From Vitrella brassicaformis (Eukaryota; Sar; Vitrellaceae): 64,000 bases of DNA. Every line of letters begins with the position of its first letter. The first letter of the stretch is position 1. The DNA lies in assembly GCA_001179505.1 (NCBI GenBank), contig CDMY01000399.1, forward strand, positions 21,207-85,206, read 5' to 3'. Of this stretch, positions 35,672 through 48,292 are shown piece by piece. The notes beneath the pieces are model-generated. The model searched no databases, was not told where the DNA came from, and was given only the letters and a program-made list of their open reading frames with translations. Made by a program: the position numbers and the translations under genes.

Positions 35672-37036
35672 ATGTTGGGCGCCGCTGATGTGGAGGAGGA
35701 GCATGTGCCCGTGTGGAACCTCACCGTGGAGCTCCCCAACGGCTGCACCATTCCATTCGGTAGAGAAAGGAGATGGGCTGGCTGCGAGGGTGCATGTGAC
35801 GTGGATCGGGGTGTGTGTGTGTGTGTGTGTGCATGTGCAGAGATGTCCCCTGCCGCCACTGTGGGGGAGCTGAGGGCCGAGGTGAACGACCTCACGCCCG
35901 CATGCTTCCTCACGGCAGTGCACGTGAGACGCGGCAACACGCAGAGACACTCACTCATGTGTGTGGAGATCGTGTGTGTCTGGTCTGGTCTGCGTTGCCT
36001 TGTGTGCAGCTGGAGTGCGATGGCGCCGTGCTGATGGACGAGGTGCAGCTGAGGGCGGACCCTCGCATCTATGACGGGGCAACCATCAAGCTTGTCGACG
36101 GTCAGTCAGTCAGCACACACAGCCGGTTGCAACCACGCCCCACCACGCACACACGCCATATGTGCTGTGTTTCTCCCCATCAGATCGCTACACCGACGCG
36201 GGTGTGCGGCGCCACGTGAGACGGCTCCGGCAGGTCATGAGCGGCAAGTGCACCCTCACTGCAGCCGAGCCGTCGATGCAGCCCCCCCAGCCCACCCAAC
36301 CCCCCGACAGCAGCGCCACACCCGCCGGCAAGGGCAGCAAGGCGGCGTCAAGGGCATCAGGTGGCAAAAAGAGAGACAAGCGACGGCGGCCGAGGCGTGA
36401 AGACGCCGAGAGTGAGGCACCTGAGACCCAGAGAGATGACGGTGGGGGCAGTGGCAGTGGTGGCGGTGGTGCGTTTGGTGAGGTGGGTGAGGCGGACGGG
36501 TTTGAGCCGCAGGACCTGATCGACGAGAAGCCTGAGGACGTGCTAGCCGTGCTGCTGGGGCCCAAACCCGGCAAAAGGGAACGGACACAAGGGGTGGCCA
36601 TGAAGGTCAGCCACAGCACGGCCAGCAATCTCATCTCCCGGCGCTCTGCTCTCACAGGCTGATTGTATTCCCCCGTGTGTGTGTGTGTGTGCAGGGTGTG
36701 CAGTGGCTTCGTTCGAGCGGCTTCAACCCTCCCCCCTCCAGCAGGCGGCTCCGTGGCGAGATCTGGTACTACGAGGCCCTCACCCTCGAAGGCACTCTCC
36801 TGCACATCGTCGCCACCGAGAACGGATTCACCCTCTCCAGTGCACAGCCGCAGACACAGCCGGCCACGGCAGCGGCAGATGGGGGAGCAGCAGAGTCCAC
36901 TAGCAGCCCGGAGGCTAGCAGCACTGCAGCGCCCTTCGATGCGCGCGGGGACGGCAAGAGGGCGAGAGACGCACGCAGGAGGGGAAATGGTACGAACGAA
37001 CAAACGGGTCACAGAGAGACAGAGAGACACCACGCA

Positions 37037-37069
<33 letters not shown>

Positions 37070-40000
37070 TGTGTGTGCAGATCGGTCGCTGGAGACCCCT
37101 GACAGCAACGGCAAGAGCGGTGCAGTGACGCCCACCGCTGCACCCACGCCCAATGGCGGCGGGCCGTTATCCCCAGCCCTGTCTTCACCCACACAGCTGC
37201 CCCCATCGCCATACAGACGGCTGGACGACGTCTACCCCCTGCCGGTGCCGGCCGCACCAACCTCCCCACCACCGTGCCCCACCACGCCCATCGGTACAAA
37301 CAAAGGCCTGCCGTGCAGTGCACGCCTGAGCACCTTTGTTATGTGACTTGTGATGGCTGCAGGTGGGTCGTCACCGCCGCCGCCTTCCTTGTCAGGAGGT
37401 CAGTCGGCCTCTCCCTGGCTGGGCCTCACTGTCAGCGGCGATATGGGCGCCGGCGGCACGATGGGCGTGGCGGCTGCCGAAGGGGGCGGCAGAGTGTGCT
37501 TCACCCTACTTGCCGACCTGCTGGCGCACTACAGCCCGGCGTTTGCGTCAGCACTGGTGCGGGTGGCGGTTGAGGCGCCGCCAGCGCAGGCCTCGCCGCT
37601 CGACAGGCGGTCCTACCTCGCGTCACTGAGAGTGCCGCCCTTCGCCGGACCCTGGGTCGTCAGAGGTGGCACAGCCAGTGCTGCTGATGGGGAAGATGCG
37701 GACACGGTGGGTGAACAGACAGAAGGGCAGCACAGAGAGAGAGAGGGCGTGGTGTGTGTGGTGTGGTGTGGTGTGGTGTGTGTGTAGGATGATGACCATC
37801 CGTTTAGTCCGGATCGTGTGGAGGGCGTGCTTGAGTGTGAGGCGGTGGGTGCGGCGGCGCCTCAGCGTGACTGGAATGAGGAGCTCCAGCGGATCCGTGA
37901 GATGCCATCCGACACAGAATTCGCCAAGCGCGTCAGAGACAAGGCATTCACCCAGGTACGTGCGTGAGGGCTGGCGGACACGGAGAACCAGGGAGGGACA
38001 TCTTTCGCTTTGTCTGTTGACGTCTTGTGGTGTGGTGTGGTGGGATCAGTACTACTCGTCGTTCACACAGGCGTCGGGTGCGACGGCGATGCGGATCCGC
38101 CACGGGATGGTGGAGCCCTACCCCACACACAGGTCCATCCACGGACCCACCGCACCACCACACGCACCCACGGTAAGGCACACACACGCACACACAGGGG
38201 ACAGCACTCACCGCCCCCAGAAAGGATCAAGCTGCCTGCCTCTCATGTCGTGTCATGTGTGTGGTGTGCAGGTGCCTCCGTGTGACGACGCATCGAAGCC
38301 GGTCTACGTCGACAACGGCCTGCTCTTCACCGCCGCTGGATTTGCTGAGGAAGACGACACAGACACGGGTACACACAGGGGTGGGTGGGTGAGGCGCCAT
38401 GCATGGCCATCACACACACATGCATGTGTATGTGTTGGTGGTGGATGGATGGATGGATGGCAGCTGCCCCGTTCACCCCCGTCCCTCCCCGACTCCCCGC
38501 CCATTGCCGCGGCCTCGGGCGCCATCTCGGCCGACCCCCACACAGACGTGACGTCGCTCGCACGCAAGCAAGCGCCACACAGCTCATTGGCAACATCGAC
38601 AACTACGATACCGACATGGCTACCTCTGCTGCTGCTGGTGGGGCTGATGGCGAGACCCACAAAGCCGCTGATCAGGTGGACTTCTCCGATCCGAAGGACT
38701 CGGCGCACAGGCGTTTCGAGCGGAGGATGGCCGAGAGGCGGCGAGAGCTGACGGAGGAGATCCGGGAGAGCCGCGCCATGGCGATCGCCATCGAGGGCGA
38801 CGAGGGTGAGAACGCCTTGGTGCAGAGGGAGGTGGAGAAGCAGCTGCAGAAGGAGAGGAGGGCGATACTGGCGTCGTGCTTCCCTGGCGGCATCTGTCCC
38901 GGCGTACCTCCGACGAGCCAGGCCACCAAAGACAAGAACGTGTACACGCCTGCCGTGTGTGTGGTGGACTATGGGGGCGTGAGGTTCCTGGCCGAGAGCC
39001 TTATCCCTGGGGCGCTTGACGCACGGCCGGAGAGGTCAGAGGGAGGGCTGGCAGAGATGGATGGGGCGGTGCGGTGATAGCGGTGCGGTGATACTCGAGT
39101 GTGTTGTGTGTGCTGTGCAGTGTGGTGTATGGTCTGTCGGGTAAGAGGGAGTTCGGTGTGCCGTCGGCGGAGACCAAGAAGCTGCTGTGGAAGAAGGTAC
39201 ACCATACGTCTGAGCTGCTCACTGCAACGCGACACGGTTGTGGAACGAACGAATGCATGGCATGGCTGTGCGTCAGGTGGGTCGGCACATGGCCTATCAG
39301 CCTCACGACATCGTCGACAAAGATGGGCAACAGGTGGGTGGGTGCACACTCAACTCACACGTGTGTGGGGGTTGTCTGTCTGTCTGTCTGTCTGTCTCAC
39401 ACGTGTGTGTGTGTTTGTGTATGTGTGTGTGTATGTATCAGCACCGTGTGTTGCTGCCTTGCGAGAGCAAGCTCTTCCGGGGCACTGACGGGCGGCAATA
39501 TCTCACCGGCTTGCAGAAGGCCACACCAAGAGACCTCAACAGGTGACAACGAGCCGCACACCACACAACACAACACAAGATCCAGCCTTTCTCTGGTCCC
39601 CCTCCCTCCCCCCGTTGCCCCCCTGCCCCGCGCAGCCCCTCCCCGCGCGACGCGTCCTTCATCCTTCGCCCCGAGATCGTGTGCGACTACCTCCAGCGGC
39701 GGCAAACGCATTTACAGAAGCGCGACAACATCAAGAAGGAGGCCACCATCACCCCCTCAACCACCACAGAGGCAGAGGACACGCCATCCGCCCCATCCAA
39801 CTCCACCAACAACACCAGCAGTGGCGCATCCACGGCGGCTCACGATGCGTGGGATCCCCCCTCTGATGACGAGATTGAGGACGAGGAGAGTGCCTGGATG
39901 GGTCAGTGCGACCGTGAGCTGCAGGAGCAGATCAAGAAGCGGCAGTACCAGACCCGCCAGCCGGTGGAGCACCGGTACCACGCCAAGGACGCCCTCCCGT

Positions 40001-43000
40001 CATTCTACGGCGCGCAGATCTGGTACGGCCCCTTCGAGTGGCCCCTGCACGACGCGAGGCGCAAGTACGAGCACAACATCCTCAGGATGAGACTCAAGGA
40101 GATCAGCATCCACAGGAACGCCGACGAGCAGCAGACACAGCCCACGGCTGACACAGCAGCAGCAGCAGCAGAGGCGGCCAATGGGGGTGGCAGCAGCAAG
40201 GACGGTGGTGGTGGGGGCGGCGCCGACGAAGCAGATAATGACGAGGGCAAGAGGGCGGAGCGAGTCGAGCGGTGGCTGAAGGAGAGGGAGGGCGAGTTGC
40301 TTCACTACCCCCCTCGCGTCTTCCAGATCAACCAGGGCACTCCCTGGCTGCCCATCCCACTGGTGCCCGAGCGCAAGTCGGCCACACGGACGGCTGCTGA
40401 GAGGCGAAGCGCCGAGTCTCACGCGGCACTCGAGGCGATGGCTGGCGAGGTGAAGGAGTACGCCATTCCGGAGCTGTGTTGCGTGCTGGCGGTACTGCAG
40501 CAGCACCAGCACCTCCCGATGGACTCGGAGCGGCTCAAGCAACTCTTTCACCGCTATGGCGTCAACATGCGGTACCTTGGGCACGTCCTGTCGCGCATCG
40601 AGCATACCGACACTCTCTATAATCAGCCTTACACGCACCAGCAGCAGAGAGAGCAGCAGCAGCAGCAGCCCCACTCGGTGCCGGCCGCGGAGCTGCTGCT
40701 GCGGGACATCATAGGGCGGTCGGCCAGCTACCACTTCAGCCGCATTCTCGCCCAGCAGCCCGCGGGCGCCCTTCTCGCCACAGCGGCACACCTGCTGCAA
40801 TGCCTCTTCGGTGACAGCGAGCCTGATGCAGAGGCCACCGTGACGGTGCCCATCGAGGCGTCCCTGCCGGCCGCCCTGCACTCGATGACCCAAGACCGGC
40901 TGTGGCGGAGCATCTGCGACCGTGCCAAGAAGCACTTCAGCTACGTGCTGCCGGCGTCTGTCGTCCACTGCACCCCCCTCAACCGCCACGACGGACGGTT
41001 CGCCATCCTGCGGACCATCTGCAGAAAGGTCGGCATCTGCATCAAACACACAGCCCTGCGCAAGGTCGTCAAGCAGTACGTTGCACCGTGGCCGTCGCCA
41101 CACGAGCTGCAACAGGGGAGCGGACCTGACAACAACAAGCAGCAGCAGCAGCAGCAGGCAGCCCCCTCCCCGCCCCCATCAGCCACGCCGCCCCCCACTC
41201 CCACTCCCACCCCTCCGGCCCAGACAGATGATGGGCTCCCTGTGTCAGAGGAGGCCACCACAGCGGCTCCCGACGGGCCATCGGCGGCGAGTGACGAGCA
41301 GGCCGACATCGACAATGCGACGCTCTCTTTCGAGATGGTGGATGAGCAGCAGCAGGAGAGTGACGACCAGCAGCTGGAGAGTCATGAGACAGACAGGGAA
41401 AGGGACAGGGAGAGGGAGAGGGAGAGGGGCACCGCCAGCCATGGCTTTGTGATCGTGTCGAGCGACTTGGTGGGGATGGTGCCTGTGGTCAAGTGCGAGG
41501 GGTGGGGTGCGCTGCGGTCGGTGTGGTCGGAGATCGTCGCTGCACAGATTGCCGGCATGCAGGAGTTCATGGCGCTCGCCATTCAGTCCTACGAGAACGC
41601 CATCAAACTCATTAATGAAAACGGACGGGCCGTCTCACGGTGAGCAAGAGAGAGAGAGCAGTGAGAGAGACAGAGAGGGAGGGAGGGAGGGAGGGAGGGT
41701 GAGTGAGCCACACACCAACACACACACACACACGTGTAGTCCTGTGTCTGCCTGTCTGTCTGTGTGCATGGCTGCAGCGAGGGTTACATTTGCCACAGTG
41801 GGCTGGGGCACGTCCACATGCACGCCCAGCACTTTGACCAGGCGGCCCATCACTTCGCCACCGCCCTGCTAATTCTGGAGGCTCTCGAGGGCGCCGACCA
41901 CCCCGACGCCATCGAGATGCACCAGAACCTTGGGCTGTGCTGCATTCCCATCCTGCAGACCTTCCAGAAGCACACCCCCCCAGCTGTGTGGAATTCCTAC
42001 CGACTCCGCTGTCTGCGGCACTTCAAGAGCGCCCTGCTGCTGCAGCGGGTGTGGGCGTGCGCCGAGAACCAGCCCCTGCCGCAGCTCGAGATCATCTACT
42101 TCTACATCAAGGCGGCGTTCATCAGCTTCTCACAACAGGCGCTCGGCCTTAGTGGCGGGACAGAGGGGATGATGGGAGGGCTGCAGAGGGGGGCAGCAGA
42201 GGACCAGCAGCAGGCGGGCGGCCTGGCGGTGATGGCCATCCCTTATGTGCACACGCTGGCCTACTACATGGCCCACATGCTCAGAAACGGACAACACGCG
42301 ATGCAGGACAGAGCCCAAATACGCGTGAGCAAAAGAGAGAGAGAGAGAATGGATGGATGGATGGATGGACACTGTGTTGTGTGTTGTGTGTGTGGATCGC
42401 TTCACTCTGTGGTTCTGTCTGTCAGTACCATGAGTGCCTTCTGCAGGTGTTCCAGCAGTTTGAGAACTACAAGCAGGCACTGTACCACGCCCGCCAGCAG
42501 CGGACCCTCCTACTCAACATCGTCCCCTCCAAGCACGAGAAGATTCAGGTCAGTGAGGTGCAGTGCGCCTCGGGGAGGCGCCCCGCCCGTGGTGGGTCAG
42601 CCGTCCGGTCACCCAATCCATCGGCAGACGGATTCACCACACCACAGATGTGTGTGTGTGTGTGTGTGTGTATGTTTATGTGTTTATGTGTAGGAGCTGG
42701 ACATGTTGCTGCATCAGCTGACGCGCAAGGCGGTGCAGACGGCCAAGCGGGGCACCCCCTACGGCCCCTTCGCCTCCATCGCCACTGGCGGCCCATTCCC
42801 CTACCCCGAGTGCTCAACCGAACACCGCACATACCTCCTCAGCAAACTCAGATCCGCACTCGGACAGGCAAGAAAGCATAATATATGCGGCCCACTGCAG
42901 CCACACGCCCCCCTGTGTCTGTGCGTGGCTGCATGTGTGTGTGTGCGCTCCTCCACTCAGAAGCGGTCGTCTCGTCACAGCCGTGCGGTGCAGCTCAACG

Positions 43001-43110
43001 CCCGGCCGGACCCCAACGCGCCGCTGGTGGTGCCCGCCGAGGCCATCGCGCCGAACAGGGGCCTCCCGGACAAACTGCCACCGGGCACAATGATCAAGCT
43101 CAACACATAG
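35672..43110 (+). CDS. CLU (clustered mitochondria) protein homolog
   Basis: Large multi-exon gene; start ATG 35672, stop TAG 43108-43110. The N-terminus is the ubiquitin-like CLU_N domain (WNLTVELPNGCTIPFG, LIYDGATIKLVD-like strand, DRYTDAGVRRHVRRLRQVM). The central CLU domain includes RDWNEELQRIREMPSDTEFA, VYVDNGLLFTAAGF, CVVDYGGVRFLAESLIPG, SVVYGLSGKREFG and FRGTDGRQYLTGLQKATPRD. The C-terminal part has TPR-like helices (SGLGHVHMHAQHFDQAAHHF; ENYKQALYHARQQRTLLLN). CLU proteins are cytosolic RNA-binding factors needed for mitochondrial distribution and translation of nuclear-encoded mitochondrial mRNAs. Odd features are long low-complexity insertions: Gly/Ser/Lys-rich (36.3-36.5 kb), Gln/Pro-rich (41.1-41.25 kb) and an Arg/Glu/Asp run (41.39-41.43 kb). 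Some exon edges near 38.4-38.7 kb are uncertain. Confidence 0.9.
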
Positions 43111-44032
43111 CTGATGGATGGATGGATGGAGCAGCCAGTGCATTGTGGTGATCGAGGCGTGTGCATGATGGTGTGCCGTGAGTGCATCAGGTGATTTTTT
43201 CGCTCTGTGTGTCTATGTGTAAGGAATCGGCCGCTCTGTGTGCGTTGGTGCGTGCGTGTCGGCCGACTGTTGACAATGGGCCCGGCCCCATCAGACAGTC
43301 TGATGGCTCATACTCCCTCGTTTTGGCTGCCAAGCTTTGAATCCTTCGGTCGCTTTGTGTGCGTGTCTGTTTGTGTGTGTTGTGTGCCATTGACGCGTGT
43401 GTGCGTGATAAGACCTACCTATCTCAGAAGGCTCTAGGCAGGCTCCTCTTTCTCCCCCACAGACACGTATACGCATTTCTTGGGTGCGTCGGCCGGCCGG
43501 TCGGTGTCCATGGCCGTCAGTGTCTCTGTCTGGGCTGCGTGTATCTGTATGTGTATGTGTGTGTGTGAGACCCATTTGACATACAACCAAAATGACTGAC
43601 AATTCACCTTCATTAATTGCCCACCATATTCACCGCTCACACCGACAGTGACAGCTTGTTGCGATGTGGGGATTAGTGCACTCTGTGCAGGAGACACGAA
43701 GGTCAGTGTGTCTGTCTCAATCAACAGTCTGTTATGTCAACAGAAGAGCCATCCATCGAAATATAAAATGTAGGCAGCCATGCCGTTGACGGCATCCTCC
43801 ATCCGCCATCCATCGGCCATGGCAGCCAGGCAGGAGTATCCAGAAGTGGGCGACACAAAGTGGGGGAGGTGGTGGGTGTGGTGTCTGCTTCCGCCTGTAT
43901 GCCTTCCTGTCTGTCTGCAGGACACACAGAGGGTGGGCTAGCTGAGCTGCTGGCATCAATCCAATCCCCACACACACGGCACACAGACGTCGCTGCTGTC
44001 GCTGCTGCCCCCGTGCGCCGCGTGGTTGGTCA
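43111..44032. other. Intergenic region
   Basis: About 920 bp between two convergent genes, with TGGA repeats at the left edge and TG-rich tracts. I see no supported exon. Confidence 0.5.
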
Positions 44033-44564
44033 TCATGGGAAGCTCACTGGCGCCAGCAGCAGGAAGCCCGACACCAGCAGCAGCTGCCCCAGCGGCCATG
44101 AAGACATGGCCTCCTCCCTCAGGCTCGTAATGGCGTGCAGCTCAGTGCGGCCCAGACGGTCGATGAGCTGTAGACGAGGGGACGGCCGGGTAAGTGAGGG
44201 TGAGGGCGAGAAGGGGACATTGGCTTTTGGGCGGGGAGGGATCTGTCGTGAGTAGAGAGGGGCGAGAAGGTCGGTCTCGAGACGCACGGCGCGGTAGGAC
44301 GGCAGCAGACAGAGCGGTCCAGCAGGAAGGAGAGGGACAAGTAGGCCTCGGCCTGGGTGCGCAGCAAAATGGTCGACTTGAAGAGGTCATGGTCCTCATC
44401 CAAACCTATGCAAGAGCCACACACCGAAGGGAAAGGTGCTTGTGATGTGTGAGCTGAGGTCTCTTCTCTCTCCCTGTGTGTGTGGTTGCTTTGCTTACCG
44501 ACTGGTATCATTTCATCGTCGACCTCTCCGTTGACCTGGTTCTCCCCTCCCGCCTCTTCCTCAG
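44033..44564 (-). CDS. Unrecognised small protein with a C-terminal hydrophobic anchor (5' end not found)
   Basis: Three exons join in frame. The first (44564 downward, after a GTCCAG acceptor) is acidic, ending NGEVDDEMIPV. The next is LDEDHDLFKSTILLRTQAEA then YLSLSFLLDRS. The last is LIDRLGRTELHAITSLREEA followed by WPLGQLLLVSGFLLLAPVSF and a stop at 44033-44035. The final 18 residues are hydrophobic and could be a tail anchor. I do not recognise the family. No upstream ATG exon could be placed in 44.6-46 kb, so the start is unknown. Confidence 0.45.
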
Positions 44565-44681
44565 CTGGACACACACGCGGCCCTGGCACTAAAACTTATC
44601 TGTCCTCCCACCCCACCCTCAGACTCACACAACCCCGCTTGTTGCCGGGGAGAAGGCCTTATGGCCGCCCAACACCAAAAC

Positions 44682-44885
44682 CATCCATCCATCCGCACGG
44701 TCACACGCGCGCACACACCCACTACACAGATGGCCTCTATCTCTTCCTCAATGGCCATCAAAGGAAAGGCATCCACTACACGACAGACATAAATCACAGC
44801 ACTCCAGACAAAGGGCATCACACGACAAATCGGTCAGTCAGCCAAACGTGCATTGCAGCACACCCGCTTCACGACAACAGACACT
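44682..44885 (+). repeat. Direct repeat, copy 1 (about 204 bp)
   Basis: From CCATCCATCCGCACGGTCAC to ACGACAACAGACAC, this segment recurs almost unchanged at 45895-46099, about 1.21 kb away and in the same orientation. I noticed only one or two base differences (CATCAAAGG against CACCAAAGG). It has no visible coding sense. Confidence 0.85.
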
Positions 44886-45894
44886 AAAAACGCAGACAGA
44901 CTGTGTCATCCATCCATCCATTCACCTGTGAGTGTCACGGCGTGTGTGGTGTCGAGTGCAGGTGCCGTTGATCCATCCGTCGTTCCTTCCTTGCCCGTCG
45001 GTTGGCGGTGAGTGAATGAGTGTGTGTGTTGTGCCCTCTCTTCGCGCATGCACACATCTATCTCTCTGCTGCCATGCCATCCCATTCCATCCATCCATCC
45101 ATCCACGTACGCACACCACACACGAGTCATGATTCTGCGTGCATGGGTGCCCTCCCTCGCTCTCACAAACCGCCACCATTGCTCGCGCACGTTGCTTTGC
45201 CACAGGCAGGCAGGCAGGCAGGCAGACAGCCATCCATATGCACACACACACACACTGCAGACGCACCAGACTCCACCGCCCCCTTGATTGAATCTGTCTG
45301 GAGTGGGTGCTTGGCACGCCACCCACACAGACACACACAGACAATACGCACATGGAAACATCTGTGTGTGTACCAGGGAGAGAGAGGGGGCTCAGCTCAA
45401 TTCGGCTTGGCTGTCTGTTTATCAGAGGGGCATGGCAATGTGTGTGGGTGTGGGGGGGAGGTGAGGGCAAGACAGACAGACACACAGACAGACGAGCAGA
45501 CTGACTGACTGAGTGGTCGATGGGCTGGCTGCATCGCCACACGAGGCGATGGATGGATGGACGCTGCACATTTCACACACGGCGGCCAAAAGAAAAGTAA
45601 AACAGACGGGCAAAGACACTGCAACCCGTCCCCCCATCCATCCGTCCGACCGACAGACTGATCGATTAGCCTCATGGATTTTGCCCTCCCATCAGCTCTT
45701 CAAGGAAGCGGCCAGAGGAAGGAAAAAGCAGTAATGGGCTGACTGGTTGCGAGGCGGTGTGGGGACGAAACGAAAAAACAACAACACGCCCTGCCCGTCC
45801 GTCCACCGCTACCCGTCGATCCCCCACTATCTCCTGGAGAGCTGCAAGGTCAGGGAAGCAGTGGACTGACTGACTGACTGACGGGCAAGGGAAT
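44886..45894. other. Non-coding spacer between the two direct repeats
   Basis: Rich in CCAT (45085-45105), CAGG/GGCA (45205-45225), CACA and TGAC tracts. Open frames here are repeat translations (Thr/His, Cys/Val runs). No gene is supported. Confidence 0.5.
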
Positions 45895-46099
45895 CCATCC
45901 ATCCATCCGCACGGTCACACGCGCGCACACACCCACTACACAGATGGCCTCTATCTCTTCCTCAATGGCCACCAAAGGAAAGGCATCCACTACACGACAG
46001 ACATAAATCACAGCACTCCAGACAAAGGGCATCACACGACAAATCGGTCAGTCAGCCAAACGTGCATTGCAGCACACCCGCTTCACGACAACAGACACC
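45895..46099 (+). repeat. Direct repeat, copy 2 (about 205 bp)
   Basis: Near-identical to 44682-44885 in the same orientation. The flanks on both sides differ, so the unit ends sharply. High identity in a region of fast-evolving intergenic DNA implies a recent copy. Confidence 0.85.
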
Positions 46100-46261
46100 A
46101 AATCTAGAGTGTGTGGTAAGGGGCATCGATCGGCCTGTCTGTCTGTATGGGTGTCTGTCTGTCTGGCTCGATCGGTGTGGGCTAGTTGCGCGCCACACGT
46201 GCTGGAGTGCGGCGGAAGGGGTAAGTGCGCTCTGCGTCTTCCGTGCCGTTCTTCCACACCT

Positions 46262-46935
46262 TCATCTCCCCCTGATGCCTGGCCGCCCCCCGCCACTCCA
46301 TCGTGTTCTCGATCTCGGCGCACATCCGGCACCGCTTGCCAGAGTGACCCTCCCCGCCCTGACGCTTCCGCTCTGTTGCCCGGCATCAGTCATCTCGATG
46401 TCTCCAGCACCGAGTGGCCTGTTGGCGGGTGGGCCGCGTCGCACCCGACGGCGTCGGCGACCATGGCTCGGTGTGGGGTGAGCGGCAGCGGCAGCGGCAG
46501 CGGCACCATTTGGGTTGGGTTTGGGGGGCACGGAGTCGTCGTCCACCGGGAACGCGCCGGCAGCGTCGTTGAATGGCTGCACATGGCGTCTGGCGGCGGC
46601 GAGGTCGTCCCCCGTCTCAAACACCACCAAAACGCCCTGAGATTCAGAGGATACATACAATGAAAAGGATGATTGATGCACGTGCAGCGCACAGAGATGT
46701 GTTGGTTGTGTGGGTGTGTACCTCGATGTACCGCTGCTCTCCGAAAAGATACTGCTGGCCGGCCCTTTGGAGGCGATCGGCGAGTTCGTGGGTGTTCAGC
46801 AGGCGGTAGTCGGCTCGGTGGCGTATGGGGTCCAGGTCTCCCCAGAAGCCCCGCTCGAGAGGCCGCACAGGCACGAAGTGGGGAATCCTGTCAAACGCAG
46901 CAGCCAGCAACTCAGTGAATGGGTGTGCCTGTCTC

Positions 46936-46968
<33 letters not shown>

Positions 46969-47450
46969 TGCTTGCTGATTGCCGTACGTACGTTTGGCCG
47001 TCACCGAGGAGGTCCAGCTGCTCCGTCAGAATGATCCCCCTCACTCGCCCCCGCCCCATGCCCATGAGGGTCTGCAGCCTCTCGAACACGGACTCGCCAC
47101 GCACCTGAATGCACGCCAAACACCCACAGGTGCCTGTGCCTCATAGACCCACATAGATGCCACCATACCTGAGCAAGGCACATGGCCCGCAGTGGGGGGC
47201 CCCGGCGACTGCTGAGGTTGATGCATCGGTGCATATTGGTGTTGATTATCACGTCGTAGTCCTCCACTCGGCCCCCGCTCTCGCTGTGGCGGTAGAGCGG
47301 CTCGTTCCCCAGCTGCTCGCGATCGAACAGGCTGTTGATGGCGTACTGGCCACAGTTGAAGTCGAAGACGGGCTTGCCGTTGGCGATGCGGTAGAGCTCC
47401 TCCTGCTCGTACCATGGGAACGATGCGAGCACGGCATTGGGGTCCCGATG
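46262..47450 (-). CDS. Unrecognised protein with an FDFNCGQYAINSLFD motif (5' end unsure)
   Basis: Exons read in frame: SFPWYEQEELYRIANGKPVF, DFNCGQYAINSLFDREQLGN, DYDVIINTNMHRCINLSS (47.43-47.16 kb). Then VRGESVFERLQTLMGMGRGR and RGIILTEQLDLLGDGQ, then RIPHFVPVRPLERGFWGDLD and RLQRAGQQYLFGEQRYIE, then GVLVVFETGDDLAAARRHVQ. The tail is Ala/Arg-rich (GRRRRRVRRGPPANRPLGAG). The exon series is clear but I cannot name a family. NCGQYAINSL has a loose resemblance to the cysteine helix of Josephin-type deubiquitinases, which I do not claim. The first coding exon would lie above 47.45 kb and was not placed. Confidence 0.5.
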
Positions 47451-47655
47451 TGCAGAGCTACCTCAAAGAACAAGTCGTGCGCACGAGCGAGGTGAAGCGA
47501 GAGGAAATTCTGCACGGATTAACCGATTAACCAAAAAAGGAAGAAAAGAGACTGTCTCGTGTTGCCGCGTTTCTCGACACAAAAAAGCAAGTGGCAAGTT
47601 TTTCGCTTTCTCTGCGTCTCTCCGAAAGAGTCTTAAGTTGCCGAAGCCGCGCACG

Positions 47656-47749
47656 ATGATGATATCGATGCGTCGTTTCAGACTCATTGCCATCCTGTTC
47701 GTTGGCCTGGCCGGGATGGGGAAGGCGGCCCAGAGCAACGACGCCTCGC
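47656..47749 (+). CDS. Orphan signal-peptide exon, cut off near the inverted-duplication junction
   Basis: MRRFRLIAILFVGLAGMGKA then AQSNDASR, starting from ATG at 47656 and ending at a GTAAGC donor (47750). It is a well-formed secretory signal sequence with an Ala-x-Ala-like cleavage region. The inverted duplication begins about 40 bp downstream (near 47788), and the next 6.5 kb is cassette copy 2, so no following exon is visible. It may be the stub of a gene cut by the rearrangement. A minus-strand reading of the same bases is also open, so confidence is low. Confidence 0.35.
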
Positions 47750-48292
47750 GTAAGCACAGCGGGACCGACCATGTATCATGGCAGATCTGTGTCTGGTGTG
47801 TCTAGAGTAGTCGTGACATGACTTGACTGTGAATGGATGGAGGTCTGTGGGCGTGTCGTTCTTTGCTGGCTGGCTGTACGTGTTTGGCGTGTGGTGCATG
47901 TGCTTTCGTGTTTGCTCTCATAGTGTGGGCGGGCCGGGGGGCCGCGAGGGGCGTGTAACGGACCTCAGGTGTGTGTGCGGTGTTTGTTTGGTCATGTGTA
48001 TCACCCATTGTAACTGATCGATGAGTGTAGCTAGCAGTGAGTGCACTTATGGAATGGACGTCACACACAGTTGTGTCGATGTATGTGTGTGTATGTGTGG
48101 AGACACGTAAGCTTCAAGTGTGTCGGTCCGAAACGTCAACTCAATCGCCCACTCACCGCTAAGCCACCCACCCCCACCCAGCTAGCTATTCTACTGCAGC
48201 ACGCCAGCCACCTCGCCTGAGGGAAAACAATATGGACGTGAAAACCCGTCATAAAGGCAGACATGCAGCCTCTCATAAATGTGTGCGTCTGT

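Noticed and set aside
43400-43460. A possible small structural RNA around GATAAGACCTACCTATCTCAG
   Set aside because: I could not form a cloverleaf or recognise a conserved RNA motif.
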